A stretch of DNA of 64,000 bases from Caballeronia sp. TF1N1 (GTDB lineage: Bacteria > Pseudomonadota > Gammaproteobacteria > Burkholderiales > Burkholderiaceae). A program made the translations under genes and the position numbers. The DNA lies in assembly GCF_022878925.1 (NCBI RefSeq), contig NZ_CP084626.1, forward strand, positions 1,922,001-1,986,000, given 5' to 3'. Under the pieces are notes generated by a model. The model was not told where the DNA came from. It did not search any database and saw only the letters and a program-made list of their open reading frames with translations. This document shows positions 16,340 through 25,106 of this stretch, piece after piece. Within the stretch, counting starts at the first letter, position 1. Each line of letters starts with the position of its first letter.

Positions 16340-17875
16340 ATGAGAAAGAAGGCTGCGAGGGCCGATTGGAATCGATCCTCGCGCAACGAAGGGTTCTTAT
16401 CACGGATGGCAGTCAAGGCCGAAATTATGGACAAGCTGTGGGCGCGCATGAGCGAGCGCGGGGATTTCCCCATGCTGTCTCAGGCGCTGCGCACGACCGT
16501 GTCCGCGATGAGCGATAACGACCTCGACTTCACGTCCCTCGTGCAAGTGGTGCTGTCGGACTTCGGCCTCACGCAGAAGGTGCTGCGTCTCGCCAATTCC
16601 GCGATGTACGTGGCCTTCGGCGGCAACATCACCACCGTCACGCGCGCGCTGATGGTGCTCGGCATGGACGCCGTCGGGCATCTCGTGGTCGGGCTCAAAC
16701 TCGTCGATCACTTTCATCACAGCGCGCCACGCCGTATCGACGCCAAGCTGGAACTCAACCGCACCTTGCTCTCCGGCGCGGTCGCGCGGCAGATCACCGA
16801 GCGCACTGATCTGCGTTCGGCGGAAGAAGCCGTGGTCTGCACGCTGATGCGGCAGATCGGCAAGCTGCTCGTCGCGTTCTATCTCGAACACGAGTGGGAT
16901 CAGTTGCGGCGCAAGGCGGCGGCGGACAACATCAGCGACAGTCACGCGTGCGCCGCGCTGCTCGGCGTGACCTTCGACGAAATCGGCATGGAAGCGGCCG
17001 ACCGCTGGCGCCTGCCCGAGACGATCCGCGCCGGCATGCAGGCGAGCGACCCCGAAGCGCCGCCCGACGAAAGCGTGCCGAAACACGTGCGCTGGCTGCA
17101 GGCCGTCACCAACTATTCGACCGAAGTCGCCGACGCGCTCACCGCGCAGCATGTCGAAGCGAGCGGCCGCGAGTCCTTGCTCGTCGATATCGCCAATCGC
17201 TATAGCGACGCGCTCAGCACCGACGCCGCGACGCTCGCCTCGATGAGCCTCGCGCTTTCCAGCGAAGAAGGCGGCGACTCGGTGATGCGTGAAATCAGCG
17301 AACTGCAGGCCAATGCGGATGCCATCGCGCGGGCGGGAATATCCGCGGAAGCGCGCATAGGCGCGAGCCTCGAAGACTTGCGCTCGTTGCCATCGAAGAA
17401 TGCGCTCGCGCCCGTGCTTGCGCTTGCCTCCGAAGCCGTGCTCGCGGGGCTCGGCTTGTCGCGCGCGGTGGTATTCGTGCGCCAGGCCGACAACGAATTC
17501 CAAGCGCGGCTGGGACTTGGCGCCGGCGTCGAAGCGATGCTGCCCAAGCTGCACTTTTCCGCCGACTTCAAGCCCGACGTGTTCCATCTGGCGATCACGA
17601 ATCCGGTGGGCATCTTTATCGAGAACGCGCACGATCCGCGTATCGACGCACGCTTGCCGCGCTGGTACAAGGAGACGCTCGGCGAGGCGCAGGCGTTCGT
17701 GCTGCTGCCGGTGAAGTCGGATGCATCGACGGTCGCGCTCGTCTATGGCGACTGGACGCATCCGCAACACGTGCGCAAAATCGCGCCATCGGAAATGAGC
17801 GCGCTGAACGAACTCACGCGCGAACTCAGCCGCTTCTTTTCCAGCGCGAACTGGAAAGAAGTCGAGCTGATCTGA
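16340..17875 (+). CDS. HDOD domain protein with C-terminal GAF-like domain
   Basis: 511 residues from ATG 16340; ATG 16406 (AVKAEIMDKL follows) is an equally good start and would remove a basic 22-residue lead. The N-terminal 210 residues form an HDOD domain (LVQVVLSDFGLTQKVLRLANSA, TTVTRALMVLGMDAVGHLVVG), a metal-less relative of HD-type hydrolases found in regulators. After a helical linker, residues about 340-500 resemble a GAF domain (ALAPVLALASEAVLAGLGLSRAV, GIFIENAHDPRID, FVLLPVKSDASTVALVYGDW). Likely a cytoplasmic signalling protein functionally tied to the preceding c-di-GMP gene. No specific role is known. Confidence 0.87.
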   Translation: MRKKAARADWNRSSRNEGFLSRMAVKAEIMDKLWARMSERGDFPMLSQALRTTVSAMSDNDLDFTSLVQVVLSDFGLTQKVLRLANSAMYVAFGGNITTVTRALMVLGMDAVGHLVVGLKLVDHFHHSAPRRIDAKLELNRTLLSGAVARQITERTDLRSAEEAVVCTLMRQIGKLLVAFYLEHEWDQLRRKAAADNISDSHACAALLGVTFDEIGMEAADRWRLPETIRAGMQASDPEAPPDESVPKHVRWLQAVTNYSTEVADALTAQHVEASGRESLLVDIANRYSDALSTDAATLASMSLALSSEEGGDSVMREISELQANADAIARAGISAEARIGASLEDLRSLPSKNALAPVLALASEAVLAGLGLSRAVVFVRQADNEFQARLGLGAGVEAMLPKLHFSADFKPDVFHLAITNPVGIFIENAHDPRIDARLPRWYKETLGEAQAFVLLPVKSDASTVALVYGDWTHPQHVRKIAPSEMSALNELTRELSRFFSSANWKEVELI

Positions 17876-17885
17876 TTCCTCCTTC

Positions 17886-18329
17886 CTATTCGCGCTTCAG
17901 AATAGCCACGACCTGCTCGCCATATGGGACGAGATAGCCGCCGTTGGCGCGCTGCCAGGCGAGCGCGTCGGCTTCGTTGGCGAACCAGTTGCGCTCATAG
18001 TCGTTGAACGCGCCGGCATCGAGCCGGTATCGGTCGATGCGCGCGGCGGGTTCTGTGTCGATATCGTTCTTGCAGGCGTCCCAGCTTGAATAACCGAGTT
18101 CTTTGGCGAGCATGGCGAGCACGTGCTTGAGTTGCAGCGCGTCGCGCTTCGCGTGGAGATCGGTGAGACGCGAGGCGCGCGTGATGTCGGCGGATTGCAG
18201 CCGTCGCAACACGGGCAGCGCGGCGCTCGAATCGCCATCGCGCGCCTGACGCAAGAGCCGCCGCGCGTGTTCGCGCAGATAGTCGCCATTCGAAGCGGGA
18301 GGGGAAATTGGACAGGATGTGGACCACAT
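17886..18329 (-). CDS. Hypothetical protein
   Basis: 147 residues from ATG 18329, which follows AAGGAAC at good spacing; the longer frame to 18542 adds low-complexity sequence and lacks a ribosome site. I do not recognise a named family. The middle part (TDLHAKRDALQLKHVLAMLAKELGYSSWDACK) is helical and resembles the short N-terminal motif seen in some glyoxalase-like proteins, where LG-SW precedes the main domain; the C-terminus (WFANEADALAWQRANGGYLVPYGEQ) ends in a small beta segment. Soluble and probably cytoplasmic. It converges on the HDOD-GAF gene, with 10 bases between. Confidence 0.65.
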   Translation of the reverse strand: MWSTSCPISPPASNGDYLREHARRLLRQARDGDSSAALPVLRRLQSADITRASRLTDLHAKRDALQLKHVLAMLAKELGYSSWDACKNDIDTEPAARIDRYRLDAGAFNDYERNWFANEADALAWQRANGGYLVPYGEQVVAILKRE

Positions 18330-18606
18330 GACGTTGTTCCTTTGTTTGCGCCGTTCTCGCGTGCGGCTGAAAAGGTTCGACGTTGCGGTTCGTGACTTGG
18401 GCGCGTTGACTGCGCTTTGGACTGCAAGGCGTGGCAGGTGTGGATGACTTTCGCGAGAATGGGCGCCCTGCCGGCGCCCGAGTTCGCGGATTTTAGCTTG
18501 AGGTTGCGACTTTGAGCAAGCGCGAAGAGTACGCGTACTCAACGATTGCGCTTGCCGTGCAAACCAGGTCGAGGGGCTTCTTCACCGTCACCCGACGCCA
18601 CGCGAA

Positions 18607-20271
18607 TCAGGCAAGTTGGAACTTCCCGACCAGCGCATTCAACCCCTTCGCCTGATCGTCGAGCGATTGCGCCGCCGCGGCCGCCTCTTCCACCAGCGCC
18701 GCGTTCTGCTGCGTGCCCGCATCCATCTGCGCGACGGCGTGGCTGATCAGTTCGATGCCCGTCTTCTGTTCCGCCGATGCCGCCGAAATCTCGCCCATGA
18801 TGTCGGTCACGCGCCGCACCGCGCGCACGACCTCTTCCATCGTCGCGCCCGCTTCCTGCGCGAACGACGAGCCGTCCGACACGCGCGCCACCGATGTATC
18901 GATCAGGCTCTTGATCTCCTTCGCCGCCGCCGACGAACGCTGTGCAAGACTGCGCACCTCGCCCGCCACGACCGCGAAACCGCGCCCTTCCTCGCCCGCG
19001 CGCGCCGCTTCGACCGCTGCGTTCAACGCCAGAATGTTGGTCTGAAACGCGATGCCCTCGATCACGCCGATGATGTCGCCAATACTTTTCGCGCTCGCAT
19101 CGATCCGCTGCATGGTTTCGACCACGCGGCTCACTACCGCGCCGCCCTTCTCCGCAATCGCCGACGCGTTGTTGGCAAGCGTGCTCGCCTGCATCGCGTT
19201 ATCGGCGTTCTGGCGCACGGTCGACGTGAGTTGCTCCATGCTCGAAGCGGTCTTCTCGAGCGCCACCGCCTGTTCCTCGGTGCGGCGCGACAAGTCGACA
19301 TTGCCCGTTGAAATCTCGCTCGATGCCGACGCGATAGCCTGCGCGCTCACCGCGATCTCGCCGACCGTCGACGACAGGCCCGCCTGCATCTCCGACAAAG
19401 CCGCCAGCATGCTCGCGTCATCGCGACGCGCAAGCGCGATGCGATTGGCCAGATCGCCCGAGGCGATGCGCCGCGCGATATCCATCGCGTAAGCCGGCTC
19501 GCCGCCGAGTTGTTTCGCGAGCCGCCGCACGACCCATTCGCTCACGGCGATAGCCAGCCCGAGCAGCGCGAGCGTCAGCACGGAGACCATCACGAACGAG
19601 GAATGAAAGATGAACGCGGCGGCATCGATGGTCGCCTTTGCGGCCGCACCGCGCCGCGCGACGAGTTCATCGACCATCTTTTCGAGCTTGCCGGTCTCGA
19701 CCAGCAGCGAAATGTCCTGCGTCCCCACTTGCCAGTTCATCTGCGAAAGATCGAGCGGCTGCTCCTTCACGAGTTTCACGAAGCCGCGCACGTTGCCACT
19801 CCACGCGGCGAGCGCCGTGTCGAAACGCTTTTGCTGCGCGAGTGCGTCCTGGTCCGCGTGATCGACGTATTGCGCGAGTTGTCCCTGTTCCTTGCCGATG
19901 GCCGCGAGCGCCTCTTCGATCTGCGCGCCGAGATCGTCGCGCTCTTTGGCGGTCGTCGCGGTGAGCAGCATCTTTTGGGAGCGGCTCGCGCGCAGCAGAT
20001 AGCCACGCGTTTCTTCCGCCGCGCGGCTCGCGACGACGCCCTGCGTGTAGATGGATTCGGTCGCGCCGTTCAGACGGCTGATCTGCATCAGCGATATCGC
20101 GCCGATGGCAAGCGTTCCTGCAAGCACGAGTCCGAAGGCAAGACGCAGCGTCGCCTTGACGCTCAACCCTCGCCTGGCGGAATCGGCCGCGCGTGGATGG
20201 TTGCTGGCGGCGTCCGGCAGGAAGGCCGCGTCGCTCGTTGCGCGTACGCCGCGTAGCGAGAACAGTTTCAT
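18607..20271 (-). CDS. Methyl-accepting chemotaxis protein
   Basis: 554 residues. A TM helix at about 45-65, a roughly 150-residue helical periplasmic sensor (four-helix-bundle type), a second TM at about 218-242, HAMP region, and a long coiled-coil cytoplasmic domain with the receptor hairpin tip [24 protein letters not shown]. The C-terminus ends in GKFQLA, without the NWETF-type tether for CheR/CheB. The protein sits in the inner membrane and signals to CheA/CheW. The start ATG 20271 has GGGGA upstream. A FliA-type promoter candidate lies 60-90 bases before it, which would place it in the flagellar regulon. Its ligand is unknown. Confidence 0.95.
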   Translation of the reverse strand: MKLFSLRGVRATSDAAFLPDAASNHPRAADSARRGLSVKATLRLAFGLVLAGTLAIGAISLMQISRLNGATESIYTQGVVASRAAEETRGYLLRASRSQKMLLTATTAKERDDLGAQIEEALAAIGKEQGQLAQYVDHADQDALAQQKRFDTALAAWSGNVRGFVKLVKEQPLDLSQMNWQVGTQDISLLVETGKLEKMVDELVARRGAAAKATIDAAAFIFHSSFVMVSVLTLALLGLAIAVSEWVVRRLAKQLGGEPAYAMDIARRIASGDLANRIALARRDDASMLAALSEMQAGLSSTVGEIAVSAQAIASASSEISTGNVDLSRRTEEQAVALEKTASSMEQLTSTVRQNADNAMQASTLANNASAIAEKGGAVVSRVVETMQRIDASAKSIGDIIGVIEGIAFQTNILALNAAVEAARAGEEGRGFAVVAGEVRSLAQRSSAAAKEIKSLIDTSVARVSDGSSFAQEAGATMEEVVRAVRRVTDIMGEISAASAEQKTGIELISHAVAQMDAGTQQNAALVEEAAAAAQSLDDQAKGLNALVGKFQLA

Positions 20272-20334
20272 GGTTGATCCCCGAAGTGTTTGCTGGACGG
20301 CCGCGTCTATCGCGCGGCACGTCTGTATCGCTGG

Positions 20335-20361
20335 TCTACGGCAAACATTCGGCTTTCTTTA
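20335..20361 (-). promoter_or_regulatory. Candidate sigma-28 (FliA) promoter
   Basis: On the minus strand TAAAGAAA (20361-20354), 11 bases, then GCCGTAGA (20342-20335). The FliA consensus is TAAAGTTT-N11-GCCGATAA, so the -35 core TAAA and the -10 core GCCG are exact with the correct spacing. Transcription would start near 20328, 57 bases before the chemotaxis receptor gene. Both gene type and position agree. Confidence 0.7.
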
Positions 20362-20559
20362 ATCCGATTGTGTACGGGCGTTCGTCTCTTGCGTGGCCGC
20401 CGAGATCACGCCGACGATGTCCGATTCGCGACGAACCTTGGCAGGACAACGACTCGCGGACAGCCTACACTTGTCAGAAATTCAGCTTGCGCATAAATGT
20501 CGCAGGCGAATACAAGAATTGGGACAACCGTTTTTTCCACGCGTTTTACGCCATCCACC

Positions 20560-21831
20560 ATGCAAACAAGTATCGATAAAGGCGCGTTTCCGCCTTCGGG
20601 CAGCGCGTCGGTCGCCAGTACCGCGAGTGCGGGCGCATCACCGGCCACCACGCCTGCCGTTCAGCGCACCGTGTATTCGGTGCTGGGCGCGGTCAGCTTC
20701 GCGCATCTGCTGAACGACATGATCCAGTCGCTGATCCTGGCGATCTATCCCATGTTCAAGAGCGAGTTCTCGCTCTCGTTCGGGCAGATCGGCCTGATTA
20801 CGCTGACTTATCAGATCACCGCATCGCTTCTGCAGCCACTCGTCGGGCTCTACACCGACAAGCATCCGAAGCCGTGGTCGTTGCCGGTCGGCATGGGTTT
20901 CACGCTGTCTGGTCTCTTGCTGATGTCGGTGGCGGGCAACTTCGGCACTTTGCTGATCGCGGCGGCGCTGGTTGGCTGCGGATCGTCGGTGTTTCATCCG
21001 GAATCGTCACGCGTTGCGCGCATGGCGTCGGGCGGCAGGCACGGCCTTGCGCAATCGCTCTTTCAGGTGGGCGGCAATGCGGGTTCGTCGCTCGGGCCGT
21101 TGCTTGCGGCGCTGATCGTGATTCCGCACGGACAACGCAGCATTGCGTGGTTTTCGGTCGCGGCGCTCGTTGCCATGTTCGTGCTGGCGAATATCGGCCG
21201 CTGGTACAAGCGTCATCCCGCGACGAAGAAGGGTCGCGGACAGGCTGCGCATCATTCCTTGCCGCGTCAAAAAGTCATGATGGCGATGAGCGTGCTCGTC
21301 CTGCTCGTGTTCTCGAAGTACTTTTACCTGGCGAGCATCACGAGTTACTTCACGTTTTATCTGATCAGCAAGTTCGGCGTGTCGGTGCAGAGCGCGCAGA
21401 TTCACCTGTTCGTGTTTCTGGCGGCAGTGGCGGCGGGGACGATCATCGGCGGGCCGGTTGGCGACAAGGTCGGGCGCAAGGCGGTGATCTGGGTATCGAT
21501 TCTCGGTGTCGCGCCGTTTACGCTGCTCATGCCTTACGTGAATCTGTTCTGGACGGGCGTGTTGTCGGTGATCATCGGGCTCGTGCTGGCATCCGCGTTT
21601 TCGGCCATCCTGGTCTATGCACAAGAGTTGATTCCCGGCAAGGTCGGGATGGTGGCGGGCCTCTTCTTCGGCTTCGCGTTCGGCATGGGCGGCGTGGGCG
21701 CGGCAGTGCTCGGCCATCTCGCGGATGTGACGAGCATCGACTTCGTTTATAAGCTCTGCGCGTTCTTGCCGTTGATCGGCGTGCTGACGGTGATGTTGCC
21801 TAAGATGAGCGAGGAGCGGGTGAAGGCTTGA
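20560..21831 (+). CDS. fsr: MFS transporter, fosmidomycin-resistance (Fsr) type
   Basis: 423 residues from ATG 20560 with about 12 TM helices. The pattern VLGAVSFAHLLNDMIQSLILAIYPMFK, GLYTDKHPKPWSLPVGM, HPESSRVARMASGGRHGLAQSLFQVGGN and AQELIPGKVGMVAGLFFGFAFG is characteristic of Fsr-type drug exporters in the inner membrane. An upstream ATG (20497) would add 21 residues, but it has no ribosome site. The gene is divergent from the chemotaxis receptor and is followed by a GC-rich hairpin. The family is clear; the natural substrate is not. Confidence 0.9.
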   Translation: MQTSIDKGAFPPSGSASVASTASAGASPATTPAVQRTVYSVLGAVSFAHLLNDMIQSLILAIYPMFKSEFSLSFGQIGLITLTYQITASLLQPLVGLYTDKHPKPWSLPVGMGFTLSGLLLMSVAGNFGTLLIAAALVGCGSSVFHPESSRVARMASGGRHGLAQSLFQVGGNAGSSLGPLLAALIVIPHGQRSIAWFSVAALVAMFVLANIGRWYKRHPATKKGRGQAAHHSLPRQKVMMAMSVLVLLVFSKYFYLASITSYFTFYLISKFGVSVQSAQIHLFVFLAAVAAGTIIGGPVGDKVGRKAVIWVSILGVAPFTLLMPYVNLFWTGVLSVIIGLVLASAFSAILVYAQELIPGKVGMVAGLFFGFAFGMGGVGAAVLGHLADVTSIDFVYKLCAFLPLIGVLTVMLPKMSEERVKA

Positions 21832-21858
21832 GGTTTAACAGGCCGTGATTCCCTTTAA

Positions 21859-21893
21859 CGGGCGCGTCGATGCTTCGAGAGATCACGCGCCCG
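21859..21893 (+). terminator. Possible terminator hairpin after the MFS gene
   Basis: CGGGCGCGT (21859-21867) pairs perfectly with ACGCGCCCG (21885-21893) around a 17-base loop, 28 bases after the MFS stop. It is followed only by a weak T-rich stretch (GTGTGCTTTAAG), so intrinsic termination is uncertain. Confidence 0.35.
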
Positions 21894-21976
21894 GTGTGCT
21901 TTAAGTGGCGATGCAGCTTGGTTCGAACCGGTGAAGGTGCAAGCGCCCTTGCGTATTCAAAGCCCGCTGCTCGCGC

Positions 21977-23869
21977 TCACGATTCCAACGCCGCCTTCAC
22001 CAACCCCAACGCACTCGGGTCCTCGATAGTCGGCAATTCCCCCGGATCGCGCCCTTCGGCCAGCGCCGCGATCGCTCGGCGCAAGAGCTTGCCCGAACGC
22101 GTCTTCGGCAGCATCGACACGAAAAGCACGCGCGCCGGACGCGCAATCGCGCCCAGTTGCGCATCCACCGCGTGACACAGCTCCGCCTCCAGCCCGGCGC
22201 GCGCGCCCGGCGCATCGAGACGGCTCGCATCGCGCAGCACGACGAACGCAGCGGCGGCCTGGCCCTTCACGGCATCCGTCACGCCGACGACCGCGACTTC
22301 CGCCACCGCCGGATGCGCGGACAACGCCTCCTCGATCTCGCGCGTGCCCAGCCGATGCCCCGCCACGTTGATCACGTCATCGGTGCGGCCGAGAATCGAC
22401 ACGTAGCCGTCCTCGTCCTGCACGCCCCAGTCGAAGGTTGAATAGACCAACTGGTTCGGCACGCTAGTCCAATAGGTGTCGATGAAACGCTGATCGTCGC
22501 CCCACACGGTCTGCATGCAGCCCGGCGGCAGCGGATAACCCAACGCGACCACGCCCTTCTCGCCCGGCGCGCAAATCTCGCCGGTCGCCTCGTTGCGCAA
22601 GGTGAGGTTGAAGCCCATCGACGGCACGCCCGGCGAGCCGAGCTTCGAGGGCAACGCCTCGATGCCGCGTGGAATCGCGATCATCGGCCAGCCGGTTTCC
22701 GTCTGCCAGTAATTGTCGATGACGGGCTTTCTCAGCGCGCTCTGAATCCATTGCGCGGTCGGTTCGTCGAGCGGCTCGCCCGCCAGAAACAGCGTGCGCA
22801 GGCTGGACAGATCGGCGTCTTGCATCAGCGCCGGGTCCTGCTTCTTAAGTACGCGGATCGCGGTGGGCGCGGTGAACATCAGATTGATGCGATGCTGCTC
22901 CACGAGCCGCCACCAGATGCCGCCGTCCGGACGGACCGGGGTGCCTTCGTACATGACCGTGGTCAGGCCCGCGATCAGCGGCGCATAGATGATGTAGCTG
23001 TGCCCAACGACCCAGCCGATGTCGGACGCGGTGAACATGGTGTCGCCCGGCGCGCCCTGAAAGATATGCTCCATCGATGCCGCGAGCGCGACCGCATAAC
23101 CGCCGACATCGCGCTGCACGCCCTTCGGCCTGCCGGTCGTGCCGGACGTGTACAGCACGTACGAAGGCTCGTTCGATTCGAGCCATTCGCACGGCACGTG
23201 AGCATCGAAAAATTTTTCGCGCAAGGGTTCGTAGGAGACGAGATAGCTCGCCTGCAGCCGCTCGGGCGCCAGTTGCCGGTCGATCAAAAGCACTTGCGGC
23301 ACCTTGAATTCAGCGCGCGAAAGCGCCTCGTCGACGAGCGGCGTGTAGTCGATCACCTTGCCCGCGCGCGCGCCAGCATCGGCGGTGACGATGAGCGCGG
23401 GCTCCGCATCGTCGATGCGCGCCGCCAGATTAGGCGCCGCGAAGCCGCCGAACACCACCGAATGCACCGCGCCGAGACGCGCGCACGCGAGCATCGCGAA
23501 GAGCGCTTCGGGGATCATCGGCATATAGATGAGCACGCGGTCGCCCTTCTTCACGTGCAGCGAGCGCATGACGGCGGCCATGCGGTTCACTTCCGCGTGC
23601 AGTTCGGCGTAGGTATAACGGCGCTCGATGCCCGTTTCCGTCGATACATACACGAGCGCGTTTTGCTGCGCGCGCGAGGCGAGATGGCGATCGACCGCGT
23701 TATGACAGAGATTGGTCTTGCCGCCGACGAACCAGCGCGCGAACGGCGGGTTGCTCGCATCGAGCACCTGCGTGAAAGGCGTATGCCAATGGATGCGGCG
23801 CGCCTCATCGGCCCAGAACGCCTCGGGTTCCTCGATCGACCGGCGATACGCTTCTCGGTAAGTCGGCAT
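21977..23869 (-). CDS. prpE: Propionate-CoA ligase (propionyl-CoA synthetase)
   Basis: 630 residues. An acyl-CoA synthetase of the ANL family that activates propionate via a propionyl-AMP. The N-terminal WFVGGKTNLCHNAVDRHL is typical of PrpE, the AMP-binding loop is YTSGTTGRPKGV, and the C-terminal part has GRTDDVINVAGHRLGTREIE and KTRSGKLLRR, whose Lys is the usual acetylation-controlled catalytic residue. The start ATG 23869 follows AGAGGA; the frame's 21 extra upstream codons lack support. No other prp methylcitrate genes are nearby, so it stands alone. Acetate as an alternative substrate cannot be excluded by eye. Confidence 0.92.
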   Translation of the reverse strand: MPTYREAYRRSIEEPEAFWADEARRIHWHTPFTQVLDASNPPFARWFVGGKTNLCHNAVDRHLASRAQQNALVYVSTETGIERRYTYAELHAEVNRMAAVMRSLHVKKGDRVLIYMPMIPEALFAMLACARLGAVHSVVFGGFAAPNLAARIDDAEPALIVTADAGARAGKVIDYTPLVDEALSRAEFKVPQVLLIDRQLAPERLQASYLVSYEPLREKFFDAHVPCEWLESNEPSYVLYTSGTTGRPKGVQRDVGGYAVALAASMEHIFQGAPGDTMFTASDIGWVVGHSYIIYAPLIAGLTTVMYEGTPVRPDGGIWWRLVEQHRINLMFTAPTAIRVLKKQDPALMQDADLSSLRTLFLAGEPLDEPTAQWIQSALRKPVIDNYWQTETGWPMIAIPRGIEALPSKLGSPGVPSMGFNLTLRNEATGEICAPGEKGVVALGYPLPPGCMQTVWGDDQRFIDTYWTSVPNQLVYSTFDWGVQDEDGYVSILGRTDDVINVAGHRLGTREIEEALSAHPAVAEVAVVGVTDAVKGQAAAAFVVLRDASRLDAPGARAGLEAELCHAVDAQLGAIARPARVLFVSMLPKTRSGKLLRRAIAALAEGRDPGELPTIEDPSALGLVKAALES

Positions 23870-24077
23870 GCGCGTCCTCTTTGAGCGAAGTGCGTGGCTG
23901 TGCTTGTCTCTGTGCGTCCGCCAACGCCGCATGCGCCCACGTCGGGCGGCCGCGTTGACATCTCTTCATCACGAAGACAGAGCATAGAGCAGCCCGCAAA
24001 CCCTTGCTAGACAGGGCGCGCCCTGATCGGTGTCATCGATTCAGGCGCGCTTCGCCTCTCCGAACGCTTCGGACGTT

Positions 24078-24569
24078 TCAGACCGCGCGACTCTTCGACA
24101 CCGGCGCTGCCGCTTCGCCCGAATGCTTGAGCAACACGGGCGCGAGTTCGCCGGCCACGCGCATGCTCGATACCACGACCGTACGCACGCCGCTGCCCTC
24201 GGTCGAATGACGCAGCGCTTCACGCGTGGTCGCGCGCGCCTCGATACGCGGCTCGATCACGACGATGCCCCGGCAATACGCCGCGAGTTGCACGCGCTGA
24301 TTGCGCAGCCACGCGGTGCGCAGGCGAATGTCGTCGGCGGTTTCATCGGCGTCGTGCTCGGCGACGATCACGAAGGGCGTGTTGAGCGCAAGCAGGCGGC
24401 GCATCTGCGCGCACCATGCAAACGCGTAGCCCGGCTTGACGGCGCGTCGGCGCAGACGCACGAGCGGAAAGCGGCTGGCGTCGAACATGCGGGCATCGAG
24501 ACCGAGATCGGGAAGCGGGACGGACGATGAAAGCGACTCGCGCTTTGAATGGAGATTGGCGGCATTCAC
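24078..24569 (-). CDS. Protein of unknown function, second gene of Fur-box operon
   Basis: 163 residues from GTG 24569. I do not recognise a family. It is compact and mixed in predicted structure, with FPLVRLRRRAVKPGYAFAWCAQMRRLLALNTPFVIVAEHD followed by IRLRTAWLRNQRVQLAAYCRGIVVIEP; a Trp-Cys, a second Cys (CRGIV) and Glu-His-Asp are notable. No signal peptide or TM helix. Its GTG overlaps the TGA of the preceding gene (GTGA), with a GGAG 12 bases before, so the two are translationally coupled. A longer frame runs to 24710 from another GTG but overlaps the upstream gene heavily. The operon has a Fur-type operator, so an iron-related role is the inference; nothing else supports a specific function. 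Confidence 0.7.
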   Translation of the reverse strand: MNAANLHSKRESLSSSVPLPDLGLDARMFDASRFPLVRLRRRAVKPGYAFAWCAQMRRLLALNTPFVIVAEHDADETADDIRLRTAWLRNQRVQLAAYCRGIVVIEPRIEARATTREALRHSTEGSGVRTVVVSSMRVAGELAPVLLKHSGEAAAPVSKSRAV

Positions 24570-25009
24570 AGCGGTTTTGGACTCCAGTAATTCAGCGCGG
24601 CAACCAGGCTCGGCCAGCGCGACTGTCGCGGCACGGCCCGCTTTTTCGGTTTCGTGGCGCGCGGCAACCGGCGCGCGGTTTCTTTCGGTGCTTCCGATGC
24701 CTGGCTCCACGCGTGACGCGTGGTTTCAAGCACTTTTGCGGCGTTGGCCGCGACCGCGCATTCGTTGCGCGCCTCGTGAATTTCGCCTGCCTCGGATACG
24801 CCGCCCTGCTCGCGCGTCAAGCCGATGGCAGTGGGAATGGAATCGTTGGTCATGTATGTTCGGGCCTCGTTGGTCGGACGAAGGCGGCGTTTTCGCGCCG
24901 GCTTCGGCCCCGATGCAAAGCTACGGATAAGCGCTGACGGCAGCGCTGTGTCTCGGATCAGGCCGGGATGGCGGTCGTCGAAGCAGCGGTTCGCGCTTCT
25001 TTGCGGCAT
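24566..25009 (-). CDS. Hypothetical basic protein, first gene of Fur-box operon
   Basis: 147 residues from ATG 25009, or 95 from ATG 24853. I do not recognise it. It is rich in Arg, Ala, Pro and Lys, and probably partly disordered; the C-terminal part (KKRAVPRQSRWPSLVAALNYWSPKPL) is the most ordered-looking. Start choice: the Fur-box promoter predicts transcription from about 25026, giving a 17-base leader to ATG 25009 with only a weak GGA, or about 170 bases to ATG 24853, which has GAGG rather far upstream. Its stop overlaps the GTG of the next gene. Being short and low-complexity, its reality rests on the coupling and the promoter. Confidence 0.55.
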   Translation of the reverse strand: MPQRSANRCFDDRHPGLIRDTALPSALIRSFASGPKPARKRRLRPTNEARTYMTNDSIPTAIGLTREQGGVSEAGEIHEARNECAVAANAAKVLETTRHAWSQASEAPKETARRLPRATKPKKRAVPRQSRWPSLVAALNYWSPKPL

Positions 25010-25032
25010 GCCGATATCCGCGCTTGCGATGC

Positions 25033-25061
25033 ATTGTATTGAGAATCATTCTCAATTACAA
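25033..25061 (-). promoter_or_regulatory. Promoter with Fur box in the spacer
   Basis: ATTGAGAATCATTCTCAAT (25038-25056) is a perfect 9-1-9 palindrome and an excellent match to the 19-base Fur box. On the minus strand it sits between TTGTAA (-35, 25061-25056) and TACAAT (-10, 25038-25033) with exactly 17 bases between them, so bound Fe-Fur would block RNA polymerase. The only gene it can serve is the two-gene unknown operon; the plus-strand side faces a convergent gene. Confidence 0.9.
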
Positions 25062-25106
25062 GCGGCAAATGGTCTGGCGGCAGAAGGGAAAACCCGAGCG
25101 TTGGAG

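Noticed and set aside
24570..24710. Longer start (GTG 24710) for the second Fur-operon gene
   Set aside because: Would overlap most of the preceding gene; the GTG at 24569 couples cleanly with its stop.
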